From positions 558,001 to 622,000 of the forward strand of contig CAWEVL010000011.1 in assembly GCA_963812525.1 (NCBI GenBank): a DNA stretch of 64,000 nt, read 5' to 3'. The translations under genes and the position numbers were made by a program. Positions 44,985 to 53,313 of this stretch are shown in pieces. The notes under the pieces were generated by a model. It did no database searches. It saw only the letters and a list, made by a program, of their open reading frames with translations, and was not told the origin of the DNA. Within the stretch, counting starts at the first letter, position 1; each line of letters opens with the position of its first letter. The DNA comes from Bog-756 sp963812525 (GTDB lineage: Bacteria > Actinomycetota > Acidimicrobiia > Acidimicrobiales > RAAP-2).

Positions 44985-45809
44985 TGGATCGGAGGAGCCA
45001 AAAAGGCCCACATTCCACTGTCTCCTCGCACCGTGCGGTACATCCACACGATCATCAGCTGTGCGCTCCGTGATGCGAAGAAGCAGCGGCTCGTAAAGGT
45101 GAACGTTGCTCACGAAGCCGATCCACCGACTGCAAAGATTGCGAAGGAAGCTGCACCGGAAATGCGTACGTGGTCGGCAGCCGAACTAAATCGATTCTTA
45201 AATTCCTCGAGGGGCGATCGATATGAGCCGGTGTGGACCTTCCTTGCCACCACTGGCATGCGGCGAGGAGAAGCGTTGGGCCTTCGGTGGAGCGATCTGA
45301 AGCTAGACGCCTCTCCTGCCACCGCTACCATCCGGCGCGCCGCCATTGTGATCGGTCATCGTCGGGAGGCAGGAAAGACGAGGACGGGGAAGGATCGGCT
45401 GATTGAGCTAGACGCTCACACCGTTAACGCACTGAGAGCGTGGAAGGCGCGACAGGCGCAGGAGAGGCTTCTGGTTGGCGCTGGCTACCAGTCGAACGAG
45501 AGATCTGATCTTCACGCTGCCCGATGGGCGTGGATACCATCCTGAGCGCTTCTCACGGGGTTTGAGCGCAAGCAGGCGACGTACAACCGTCTTCACGCTG
45601 CCACTCCCCTGCCGAAGCTCCGACTCCACGATCTGCGGCACACGTGGGCGACCCTGGCACTGGCGGCGGATGTTCACCCGAAGGTGGTCCAGGAGCGTCT
45701 CGGGCACACGACCATAAACACCACGATGGACACGTACAGCCATGCACTGCCCGGCATGCAGTCGCAGGCAGCAGAGCAGGTGTCGGCCATGATCTTCGGG
45801 AGTGCATGA
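44985..45809 (+). pseudogene. int: Tyrosine recombinase (integrase), N-terminally truncated and frameshifted
   Basis: The conserved part begins LSPRTVRYIHTIISCALRDA, the end of the core-binding domain; the N-terminal arm-binding part is missing. The catalytic domain follows: FLATTGMRRGEALGLRWSDL with the first catalytic Arg, then in a second frame (from about 45510) LIFTLPDGRGYHPERFSRG, and in a third (from about 45565) KLRLHDLRHTWATLALAADV with HxxR and LGHTTINTTMDTYSH with His and the nucleophilic Tyr. It stops at TGA 45807-45809. Catalytic residues are all present once the frames are joined. It lies next to the tRNA-end attachment site, as expected for the element's own integrase. Confidence 0.87.
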
Positions 45810-45841
45810 TGGGAGATACGGGGCCAGTGTTAGGAGGAGAC

Positions 45842-45991
45842 ATGGAACTGGCAACCGTCGTGACTCGGACGGGAAGCCCAGGCTTCACCATCACCTACAT
45901 CGTGATGGTGACGGTCTTGGTGCTTCTCGTCGCCGCTGGGGTCACCTGGCTCTGGCGACGGGGGCGGCGGAACAAGCGACCGGCTGAGTAG
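45842..45991 (+). CDS. Small single-pass membrane protein (49 aa)
   Basis: ATG 45842 follows TAGGAGGAGAC, an excellent ribosome site. The product has a short extracytoplasmic N-terminus (MELATVVTRTGSPGF), one membrane helix (TITYIVMVTVLVLLVAAGVT) and a basic tail (WLWRRGRRNKRPAE), so it is probably oriented N-out. It lies 32 bp after the integrase and inside the right attachment repeat, making it the last gene of the element. No family is recognised. The function could be regulatory or membrane-perturbing; neither is shown. Confidence 0.7.
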   Translation: MELATVVTRTGSPGFTITYIVMVTVLVLLVAAGVTWLWRRGRRNKRPAE

Positions 45992-46035
45992 GCCGATCCG
46001 GTCCGATTGGAACTTCTCGCGAAGTATCACCCTTG

Positions 46036-46056
46036 GGTAGAAAGGTGCGGTAGAAA
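46036..46056. promoter_or_regulatory. Right paired GGTAGAAA boxes (candidate integrase arm sites)
   Basis: GGTAGAAA at 46036-46043 and 46049-46056, 13 bp apart, about 45 bp inside the right repeat. This matches the pair at the left end in sequence and spacing. Confidence 0.7.
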
Positions 46057-46099
46057 ATCAACGATCTCGCAAGAAAAGACCAACTGGTAAGGGGTTTTG

Positions 46100-46124
46100 T
46101 TGGTGTCGGAGGGGGGACTTGAAC
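46100..46124. repeat. Right attachment repeat within tRNA-Leu
   Basis: 25 bp identical to 39170-39194; 24 of them are the 3' end of tRNA-Leu including CCA. The intact tRNA gene at this side shows that the element regenerated it on integration. Confidence 0.9.
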
Positions 46125-46187
46125 CCCCACGCCCTTGCGGGCACTAGCCCCTCAAGCTAGCGCGTCTGCCTATTCCGCCACTCCGAC
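46101..46187 (-). tRNA. tRNA-Leu(GAG), CCA encoded
   Basis: An 87-nt gene on the minus strand. The acceptor stem GTCGGAG pairs with CTCCGAC, the anticodon arm CTAGC-TTGAGGG-GCTAG gives anticodon GAG, a long variable arm (TGCCCGCAAGGGCG) marks a class II tRNA, and the T-arm GGGGGTTCAAGTCCCCC is perfect. The 3' CCA is encoded. It serves as integration target of the element at its 3' side. The transcript may end at ACCAAC...GTTGGT followed by CTTTTCTT, just downstream inside the element. Confidence 0.95.
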
Positions 46188-46283
46188 GAAGTGGGACCGG
46201 TATCGCTACCGGGGCGACTGGCATGGTAGCGCGGCGCCGACCGGTTCTGATAGCCCGCCAGGTGGGACGGGGTGGGTCTGGGA

Positions 46284-48075
46284 TCACGGGGACTGCTTGG
46301 CTGCCGGTCCGGGCTTGAGCGTGGTCCAGAGGGCCACATTCCAGAGGAGGCCGTCGGTCGAGGGGTTGTACTCGACATTGGCCAACTGCACCCCGTTGGC
46401 CTCCAACCCGGGTTCGGCGAACAGCGGGAGAGCCACCATCTGGTCCCACAGCTGGTCGTCGATCTGGGCGTAGATGGTGCCGCCCGGTCACCGGATTGAG
46501 GGCTTCGGCGGCCTGGGCGAACAGCTGGTCGACCTGTGGGTCGTCAAAGTTGCTCCAGTCCTCGGTGCCCTCGGACCCCACCGAGCCCTGACCGTCGGAG
46601 TACCACGCTGCCGTCACCGTCTGGAACGGGCTCGATACCCTCGTGACCAGCGCCATATCGTAGGAGCCACTGGTCGCCGCGCTGGCCAGTTCGGAGGGGC
46701 TGGTCACCGGTACGTCGACCACGGAGATCCCGATCTGGCGCAGCTGGGCGTCGATCTGGGCTGCTACGCCGAGGATCCAGGGGTCGCCGGTCTGGATGGC
46801 CATCCGGAGCGTCAGGGGTGCCCCGGCGGCATCGACGTACTCGTCGGCGGCGTTCTGGTGATAGCCGAGGGATTTGAGCAGCCGGTCCGTGGTGGCCAGA
46901 TCTCGGGTGCTGTACTCCCCGGCCGCCGATGACGGGGTGTAGCCGGACTGGGCGGGTGTGGCGAGATGGTCCTGGCTGGCCACCAGGTCGGGTTGGATGG
47001 CCCCGAAGGTCCGGTTCAGGAGGTCCGTGCGGTCGATGGCGTGGGCCACGGCCTGGCGGGCGGCCACCCGGGACAGCTTCGGTGAGGCCACGTTGAACTC
47101 GAGATCGAGCAGCCGCAGGGACGCCGAGACCGTGCTCTGGGTGTTGGGCATCGAGGAAACGGCGTCCAGCGACGCCAGATCGAAGCCCAGGGGCTGGGTG
47201 GCGGTGTCGTTGCCCTTGGCCAGGAGGGCGGCCCAGGTCGACGGGTCGGTTGCCACGTTGACCGTCACCCGGTTCACCACCGCCGGCGTCCCCCACCACT
47301 GGGGGTTCCGCACCAGCACGGCCCGGGAACCCGACGCCGACTGCACCATCAGCGGGCCTGCGGAAAGGTCGACTGCCGGGTTGAATACGTCGAACCCATG
47401 GTTCCAGCCCACCTGGCGGGCGATATGGGCTGGGACCATATGGTCGAACATCGCCCGCCAGTCGGTGAAGGGAGTGGAGAAGGTGACGGTCACGGTCTTG
47501 CCGTTGTTGCTCGACACCACCGACTGCACGTCCCGGTAGCCCAGGGTCGAGGCAACCTGGTCGGGTCGGCCGTTGACATCGACCCCGTCGCCGTGTTGGG
47601 ACTGCCAGGCGTAGATGAAGTCATCGGCAGTCACCGGTACGCCGTCCGACCACACCGCCTTGGGGTTGATGGCGTACTGGATGGTCAGTGGCGACGGAGA
47701 GAGGGTCTCCACGCTGGTCAGCAGGTCGGTGTTGACCTCGGGGATCAACTTGGGGTTGATCACGTAGGCACTGGGCAGGACCGCCGACAGCAGCGTCGGC
47801 GTCGACGAGTCGGCGCCTGACGGGGTATTGGGGTTGAACCCGGACCACGGCCGGTCGAGTTCGACGGTGGTGGCCCCACCCCGGGCCGAAATCAGCGGTG
47901 ACGTCAGCTGGGCGTCGACCTGACTGATCCGGTGGGAACCCAGGTGGTCGACCACGGCCACCAGGCCGATGATGAAGATGATGACCAGGGGGAGCGTCCA
48001 GCGGGCATGGTGCTGCCGCCACAACGACGCCAGGCCTGGGCGGCGCCCGGCGTCCCCGGCGCCGTCCCCGGTCAC
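46284..48075 (-). CDS. ABC transporter family-5 solute-binding protein (one frameshift)
   Basis: A membrane-anchored protein of about 597 residues. The N-terminal helix WTLPLVIIFIIGLVAVVDHL is not followed by a lipobox, so it is probably an uncleaved anchor. The SBP_bac_5 fold is clear: SPLTIQYAINPKAVWSDGVP, VTADDFIYAWQSQHG, DWRAMFDHMVPAHIA and VAARQAVAHAIDRTDLLNRT. The frame breaks near 46487 within GGG (one extra G); after correction it reads GGTIYAQIDDQLWDQMVALP and ends LKPGPAAKQSP at TGA 46284-46286. It binds peptides or similar compounds, but no permease genes are adjacent. Its ATG overlaps the secG stop (ATGA). Confidence 0.88.
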
Positions 48076-48302
48076 TGCAGACGCAGGAGGAGGATGATGT
48101 TGGTGAAGGCGAAGATCACGGCCACGGTGACCGTGATCCGGTCGAGGTTCTTCTCCACCACGGTCGAGCCGGCGGCGGCCGAGCCGACCGACCCTCCGAA
48201 CATGTCCGAGAGGCCGCCGCCCTTTCCGCTGTGCATGAGGATGAGGAAGATGAGCGCCAGGCAGGTCAAGATCTGCAACACCACGATAATTGCGGTCAGC
48301 AC
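48072..48302 (-). CDS. secG: Preprotein translocase subunit SecG
   Basis: A 76-residue protein from GTG 48302, with GAGGAGG about 8 bp upstream. Two membrane helices (AIIVVLQILTCLALIFLILM and RITVTVAVIFAFTNIILLLR) flank the SecG loop HSGKGGGLSDMFGGSVGSAA. SecG stimulates the SecYEG channel in the cytoplasmic membrane. Its place after gap-pgk-tpiA is the usual actinobacterial order. The next gene overlaps it by 4 bp. Confidence 0.95.
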   Translation of the reverse strand: MLTAIIVVLQILTCLALIFLILMHSGKGGGLSDMFGGSVGSAAAGSTVVEKNLDRITVTVAVIFAFTNIILLLRLQ

Positions 48303-48348
48303 GCGAAATTCCTCCTCTGCCTCATGACCGAAGGAGACGCTACCAAAC

Positions 48349-49146
48349 TCACCGGCGGTTGCGGGACGCGGCCCGGATGATACCCACGAAGGCGGCGGGA
48401 TCCAGACTGGCTCCGCCCACCAGGGCACCGTCCACGTCCGGTCCGCTGAGGATGGCCTCCGTATTGTCCTCGTTCACCGAGCCCCCGTACTGGATCCGCA
48501 CCGACAGGGCGGCGTCGGCGTCACCGCACTTGGCCACCACCTCCCGAATCCACCGGCAGGCCGACTGGGCATCGTCGGGCGTGGCGGCGTTGCCCGAGCC
48601 GATGGCCCAGAGGGGCTCGTAGGCGATCACCACTCCGGCGACCGCCTCGGCTGGCATCCCATCCAGTGCCACCTCCACCTGCGAGGCGAGTCGGTCCTCG
48701 GTCAGACCGGCCTCCCGCTCGTCCATGGTCTCCCCCACGCAGCAGATGGGTGTCATCCCGTTGCGCATGACCCCTCGCAGCTTGGCCCGGACAACGTCGT
48801 CTGTCTCGCCGAACAGCCGTCGACGCTCGGAGTGCCCCACGATCACGTAGTCCACGTGGAGCTTGGCCAACATGAGCGGGCTGACTTCACCGGTGAAGGC
48901 GCCGGAGTCCTCGACGGCGCAGTCCTGAGCGCCCAGGGCCACCGGGATCCCATCCGGCTCGAGCACCGACTGGACCGTGCGGAGGTCGGTGAACGGAGGA
49001 TGGATCGAGACGTCGAGTTGGGTGACGTCGGCCGGCTGCAGCCGGAGACCGAGGTCGCGGGCGGCGTGGAGGGCCTCGTGGTGGTCGAAGTTCATCTTCC
49101 AGTTGCCGCTGATCAGCAAGCGCCGGCCGGGCGGTCCTCCGCTCAC
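48349..49146 (-). CDS. tpiA: Triosephosphate isomerase
   Basis: A 265-residue TIM-barrel enzyme interconverting dihydroxyacetone phosphate and glyceraldehyde 3-phosphate. The N-terminal LLISGNWKMNF holds the catalytic Asn and Lys, YVIVGHSERRRLFGE the catalytic His, and VVIAYEPLWAIGSGNAAT the catalytic Glu and mobile loop; IQYGGSV and VDGALVGGASL bind phosphate. GTG 49146 is chosen as start because it overlaps the pgk stop as GTGA, indicating translational coupling. The Arg-rich longer frame upstream is unlikely. Confidence 0.96.
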   Translation of the reverse strand: MSGGPPGRRLLISGNWKMNFDHHEALHAARDLGLRLQPADVTQLDVSIHPPFTDLRTVQSVLEPDGIPVALGAQDCAVEDSGAFTGEVSPLMLAKLHVDYVIVGHSERRRLFGETDDVVRAKLRGVMRNGMTPICCVGETMDEREAGLTEDRLASQVEVALDGMPAEAVAGVVIAYEPLWAIGSGNAATPDDAQSACRWIREVVAKCGDADAALSVRIQYGGSVNEDNTEAILSGPDVDGALVGGASLDPAAFVGIIRAASRNRR

Positions 49147-50354
49147 GGTGCGATCGGGCCCTCGGCGGCCCACGAACGCCTGGCCGGCGCGTTGGGTGCC
49201 CCCCGGAGCGCAGCCAGTCCGGGCAGGTCTCCGTACTCGAGCAGCTCGAGCGAGGCTCCCCCGCCGGTCGAGATGAAGCTGATCTGCCCGTCCAGCCCGA
49301 GCTGATCGACGGCGGCGGCACTGTCCCCCCCGCCCACCACGGTGTAGCCGTCACACTCGGCCACCGCCCGGGCCACCCCGGCGGTCCCGGCGGCGAAGCG
49401 GTCGTCCTCGAAGACACCCATCGGCCCGTTCCACAGGACCGTCCCGGCCGTGCCGATGGCCGCGGCGTAGGCCTCCACCGTGGCCGGTCCGATGTCCAGC
49501 CCACACCAGCCGTCGGGCACGTCGTGCTGCACCAAGCGGACCTCGCCCTCCGAACAGTCGCACCCGAAGGCTGCGCCGGGCTCGAGCGCCACGATGTCGG
49601 TCGGCAGGAGGATGCGTTTGCCCGAGGCGAGCAGGGCGGCGCACTCATCGATGCGATCAGGGTCGACCATCGATCCGCCGACGTGGTGGCCGGCGGCGGC
49701 CAGGAAGGTGAAGGCCATGCCGCCCCCCACGATCAAGGTGTCCACCCGGTGGAGCAGGGCCTTCATCACACCGAGCTTGTCGGCCACCTTGGCGCCGCCC
49801 ACCACGGCCACGAAGGGACGAGCCGGTGAGCCCAGCAGGCCACCGAGCGCCTCGATCTCGCGTTGGAGCAGAAATCCCGCGGCACTCGGCAGTCGGGAGG
49901 GGGGACCGACGACCGACGCGTGGCTCCGGTGCGACACCCCGAAGGCGTCGTTGACGTAGGCGTCGTGGCCGTTGATCAGTTTGTCCACGAACCCGGGGTC
50001 GTTCTGCTCCTCACCCGGGTCGAACCGGAGGTTCTCCAGCAGCTCGACCTGGGGGGCCAGGCGGGCCAGCTCCTCGCGGACGGGGCCGAGGTCGAACCGG
50101 GTGTCCGGAGCTCCCTCGGGGCGGCCCAGGTGGGTGCAGGCGTTGACGGTGGCTCCTTCGGCGAGCAGGTACTCCAGCGTGGGAAGGGCTGCTCGGATTC
50201 GGAAGTCATCGGTCACGACCGATGGTTCGCCCTGGCAGGGCCGGAGGGGCACGTTGAAGTCCACCCGCACCAGGACGCTGGCCCCGTCAAGATCGGGAAG
50301 ATCACCGAGCAGCGGCAGGCCGTCCAGTAGTGGGTTCCCTCTCTTGGTGCTCAT
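49143..50354 (-). CDS. pgk: Phosphoglycerate kinase
   Basis: A 403-residue glycolytic enzyme making ATP from 1,3-bisphosphoglycerate. ATG 50354 starts MSTKRGNPLLDGLPLLGDLP; SVLVRVDFNVPLR and NACTHLGRPEGAP are substrate-site motifs, RPFVAVVGGAKVADKLGVMK is the hinge and nucleotide region, VLWNGPMGVFE and YTVVGGGDSAAAVDQLG bind ATP, and FISTGGGASLELLEY is the C-terminal signature. It lies 44 bp after gap and overlaps tpiA by 4 bp. An in-frame extension to 50546 is a shadow of the gap end. Confidence 0.97.
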   Translation of the reverse strand: MSTKRGNPLLDGLPLLGDLPDLDGASVLVRVDFNVPLRPCQGEPSVVTDDFRIRAALPTLEYLLAEGATVNACTHLGRPEGAPDTRFDLGPVREELARLAPQVELLENLRFDPGEEQNDPGFVDKLINGHDAYVNDAFGVSHRSHASVVGPPSRLPSAAGFLLQREIEALGGLLGSPARPFVAVVGGAKVADKLGVMKALLHRVDTLIVGGGMAFTFLAAAGHHVGGSMVDPDRIDECAALLASGKRILLPTDIVALEPGAAFGCDCSEGEVRLVQHDVPDGWCGLDIGPATVEAYAAAIGTAGTVLWNGPMGVFEDDRFAAGTAGVARAVAECDGYTVVGGGDSAAAVDQLGLDGQISFISTGGGASLELLEYGDLPGLAALRGAPNAPARRSWAAEGPIAP

Positions 50355-50398
50355 CGCCCAGTCTCCCCTCGAACCTTCCACGATGTCACTCGGTCCCC

Positions 50399-51424
50399 TC
50401 AGGAGCCGGAACCGCCGACGACCAGCGAGAGGTCCACCAAGCGGTTGGCGTACCCCCACTCGTTGTCGTACCAACCCTCCACTTTCACCAGGGTGATGCC
50501 GGAGGCCGATGGCATGACCATGGTCAGTCCGGAGTCGAACGTGCACGACGCCGGGCTTCCGACGATGTCGGACGAGACGATGGGGTCCTCGGTGTACACG
50601 AGCACCTTGGACAGCGGACCTGACGAGGCGGCGGCGGCGAACGCCGCGTTGACCTCGTCGACGGTGACGGATCCGGGGATGACCGCGGTGAAGTCGGTGA
50701 TCGAGCCGTCCGGCACCGGGACCCGGAACGCACTGCCGTCCAGGCGACCCTTCATCGACTGCAGCACCAGACCGGTGGCCCGGGCCGCTCCGGTGGAGGC
50801 CGGGACGATGTTGATCGCCGCCGCCCGGGCCCGGCGGAGGTCCTTGTGGGGCAGGTCGAGGAGGTTCTGGTCATTGGTGAAGGCATGGACCGTGGTCATC
50901 ATGCCGCTCTCGACCCCGAAGGCGTCATCGAGGACCTTCACCATGGGCACGAAGCAGTTGGTCGTGCACGAGGCGTTGGACACCACGAAGTCCTTGGCCG
51001 GATCGAAGGCATCGTCGTTGACCCCGACCACGAAGGTGGCGTCGACGTCGGTCGCCGGGGCCGAGACGATGACCCGGGTGGCCCCGGCCTCCAGATGGGC
51101 CGACGCGGAATCCCGGGTGGTGAATAGGCCGGTGGACTCGACCACCACCTCGACGCCGAGCTTGTCCCAAGGAAGGGCCTTCGGGTCGCGTTCGGCCAGG
51201 ACGGCGATGGGTCCCGAGTCCAGCACGATGGATGAGTCCGACACCTCGACCGCGCTGTCGAACCGGCCGTGCGTCGAGTCGTAGCGGAGCAGGTGGGCCA
51301 AGGTCTCGGCCGAAGTGAGATCGTTGATCGCCACCACCTCGACGTCAGCCCCCATGGACCGTGCCGCCCGGAGATAGTTGCGACCGATCCGCCCGAAGCC
51401 GTTGATGCCGATCCGTACCGTCAT
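50399..51424 (-). CDS. gap: Glyceraldehyde-3-phosphate dehydrogenase
   Basis: A 341-residue enzyme. VRIGINGFGRIGRNYLRA is the NAD-binding start, SNASCTTNC contains the catalytic Cys (about residue 153), TVHAFTNDQNLLDLPHKDLR the next active-site segment and WYDNEWGYANRLVDL the C-terminal signature. Asp in VVAINDLT after strand 2 indicates NAD preference. It is the first gene of the gap-pgk-tpiA-secG run; the gap to yvcK upstream is about 135 bp, where a promoter may lie. No whiA gene is present between yvcK and gap. Confidence 0.97.
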   Translation of the reverse strand: MTVRIGINGFGRIGRNYLRAARSMGADVEVVAINDLTSAETLAHLLRYDSTHGRFDSAVEVSDSSIVLDSGPIAVLAERDPKALPWDKLGVEVVVESTGLFTTRDSASAHLEAGATRVIVSAPATDVDATFVVGVNDDAFDPAKDFVVSNASCTTNCFVPMVKVLDDAFGVESGMMTTVHAFTNDQNLLDLPHKDLRRARAAAINIVPASTGAARATGLVLQSMKGRLDGSAFRVPVPDGSITDFTAVIPGSVTVDEVNAAFAAAASSGPLSKVLVYTEDPIVSSDIVGSPASCTFDSGLTMVMPSASGITLVKVEGWYDNEWGYANRLVDLSLVVGGSGS

Positions 51425-51559
51425 TGCCTCTGTGCCTCGCTCTTCACTGTCCTGTGCATGCCTGCTGTGGCCTGACCACGGCACGCTCGTGCCGGTCCTG
51501 CTGCCCCTCCAACGAACGGAGAACGGCGACCACGCTAGGGCATCCGGGCGGTCTAGGAG

Positions 51560-52451
51560 TCATCCGAGCAGATCAGCGAGGGTTGACGCCAGTCTGGTGG
51601 GGTCGTGGGCCATCCCGTTGGCCCGGGCCAGGGATCGGTCGACCACGCGAACGCGTGGGTCTCCGAGCGCCAACCCGGAGGTGTCGCAGACGGTCACGTC
51701 CACGTCCACACCGTGCGCCACCAGCGCTTCCACGTGCATGGCCACGTCGAAGTGCTCGGTTTCGGGGATCTGGGGGCGGAGGTTGCAGACGTAGACCTTG
51801 GTGGCTCGGGACCGATTGATGCCGGCCCGGACCTCGGGGACGGCGATGGCGGCCAGGACGCTGGTGAACAGGGATCCCGGACCCAGGACGATCTGGTCCG
51901 CCTGCTCGAGTGCCTCGACGGCCGGGCCCGGGGCCCGGGGGTCGGCCGGGACCAAGGACACCCGTCGGATGTTGTCGGTGGCCATCACGGCTACCTGCCC
52001 GGCCACCGGTCCGCCGGCGGCGTCGGCCTTCAGGACCACCGGGTCGGTGGTGGCCGGCAGCACCCTGCCTCTGACCCCGAGGAGCCGACAGGCCTCGTCG
52101 AGGGCGGCCACGGGGTCGTTGGTGCCGTCGATCAGCCCGGCCAGGATCAGATTGCCCAGGGCATGCCCGGCCAGTTCATCCTCGCCGAACCGGTACTCGA
52201 AGGCCGAGGCCAACAGGGATCCCGGTTCCGCCATGGCCACCAGGCACTTGCGGAGGTCCCCGGGCGGGATGATGTGGAGGAGCTCCCGGAGCCGCCCGGA
52301 CGAACCCCCGTCATCGGCGACCGACACGATGGCCGTGATCCGGTCCGTGTAGGTCCGCACGGCGCGGCAGGGTGGCGGCGAGCCCGTGACCCCCGCCCAC
52401 GGCCACCACTGCGGGCGGTTGTTGCGCCCCGCCGCCCACCGACTCGCTCAA
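51560..52451 (-). CDS. yvcK: YvcK/CofD-family gluconeogenesis factor (one frameshift)
   Basis: A cytoplasmic protein of the YvcK (UDP-sugar-binding) family, linked to carbon-source adaptation and envelope synthesis. The N-terminus VVAVGGGHGLAATL lies in one frame and RTYTDRITAIVSVADDGGSS onward in another; one extra C near 52372 separates them. Later motifs are GRLRELLHIIPPGDLRKCLV, GHALGNLILAGL and DQIVLGPGSLFTSVLAAIAV. The likely start is TTG 52451, overlapping the rapZ stop as TTGA. The rapZ-yvcK order is conserved in actinobacteria and firmicutes; whiA, which normally follows, is missing here. Confidence 0.92.
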
Positions 52452-53299
52452 CGCTCGACGTCCCGATGGAAGACGGTGGTGGGCATGCCGTGGTCGTCGA
52501 GGCGACGGGCCAGCTCCTCGGCCAGGACCACCGAACGGTGGCGGCCCCCGGTGCAGCCCATGGCCACGGTCAGGTACGACTTACCCTCACGAATGTAGGC
52601 CGGGATCAGCATGGACAGCAGGTCGTCCAGCTTGACCAGGAACTCGGTGGTCTCGGGCCGCTCGAGCACGAACGCACGCACCTCCGGCTCGAGCCCGCTG
52701 TGGCTCCGAAGGGACTCGTCCCAGTACGGGTTGGGCAGGAAGCGACAGTCGAACATGAGGTCCACGTCCCTCGGGATGCCGTGCTTGAAGCCGAACGAGA
52801 CGATGGAGGTCTGCATGGTGCTGCCCGGCTCATCCTCACCGAAGACCTCCATCAGCCGGGTCCGCAGCTGGTTGCTGTTCAGCTCACCGGTATCGATCAC
52901 CAGGTCGGCCCGGTCCCGCAGCCCACCGAGCAGGAGCCGCTCGTCAGCGATGGAATCCACCACACCCCGGGCGGCCTGGGGGTGCCGTCGGCGGGTCCCT
53001 TCGAACCTCCGGATCAGGACGTCGTCGGCGGCGTCGAGGAAGAGGATGCGCACCCGGTTCCGGCCCGACTCGAGGGCATCGACGGCCGGGAGGACGTCAT
53101 CGAGGTCTCCCCCGCCCCGTCCCACCACGAAGGCCACCCGTTCGAGCTCGGAGCCGGTGCCGTCCACCAGCTCCGAGACCTTGGAGATGAGAGCCGAGGG
53201 CATGTTGTCGATCACGAACCAGCCCAGATCCTCCAACGTGGCACCGGCCGTCGACCGTCCGGCTCCGGACATGCCGGTCACCACCAGGTATTCGCTCAT
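52448..53299 (-). CDS. rapZ: RapZ/YvcJ family nucleotide-binding protein
   Basis: A 283-residue protein. The Walker A-like loop is VTGMSGAGRSTAGATLEDLG (residues 7-26), with Arg in place of the P-loop Lys as is usual in actinobacterial RapZ. The C-terminal RNA/ligand domain has SFGFKHGIPRDVDLMFDCRF, LPNPYWDESLR and VAMGCTGGRHRSVVLAEELA. In other bacteria RapZ controls glucosamine-6-phosphate synthase through small RNA decay; in actinobacteria its role is not settled. GAGGTGG precedes ATG 53299. It lies 14 bp after uvrC and is coupled to yvcK. Confidence 0.95.
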   Translation of the reverse strand: MSEYLVVTGMSGAGRSTAGATLEDLGWFVIDNMPSALISKVSELVDGTGSELERVAFVVGRGGGDLDDVLPAVDALESGRNRVRILFLDAADDVLIRRFEGTRRRHPQAARGVVDSIADERLLLGGLRDRADLVIDTGELNSNQLRTRLMEVFGEDEPGSTMQTSIVSFGFKHGIPRDVDLMFDCRFLPNPYWDESLRSHSGLEPEVRAFVLERPETTEFLVKLDDLLSMLIPAYIREGKSYLTVAMGCTGGRHRSVVLAEELARRLDDHGMPTTVFHRDVER

Positions 53300-53313
53300 C
53301 GATCCACCTCTAC

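Larger units (their letters stand above)
39170..46124. mobile_element. Integrative element in tRNA-Leu(GAG), ~6.95 kb
   Basis: A 25-bp perfect direct repeat (39170-39194 and 46100-46124) corresponds to the 3' end of the tRNA-Leu gene at 46101-46187 plus one base. The integrase-like gene lies next to the tRNA end, as is usual. Pairs of GGTAGAAA octamers spaced 13 bp occur just inside both ends (39290/39303 and 46036/46049). Contents: small phage-like genes, a zinc-motif protein, a GT-C fragment, two IS110 copies, a DUF1871-like gene and a small membrane protein. The integrase is truncated and frameshifted, so the element is probably immobile. Confidence 0.85.
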
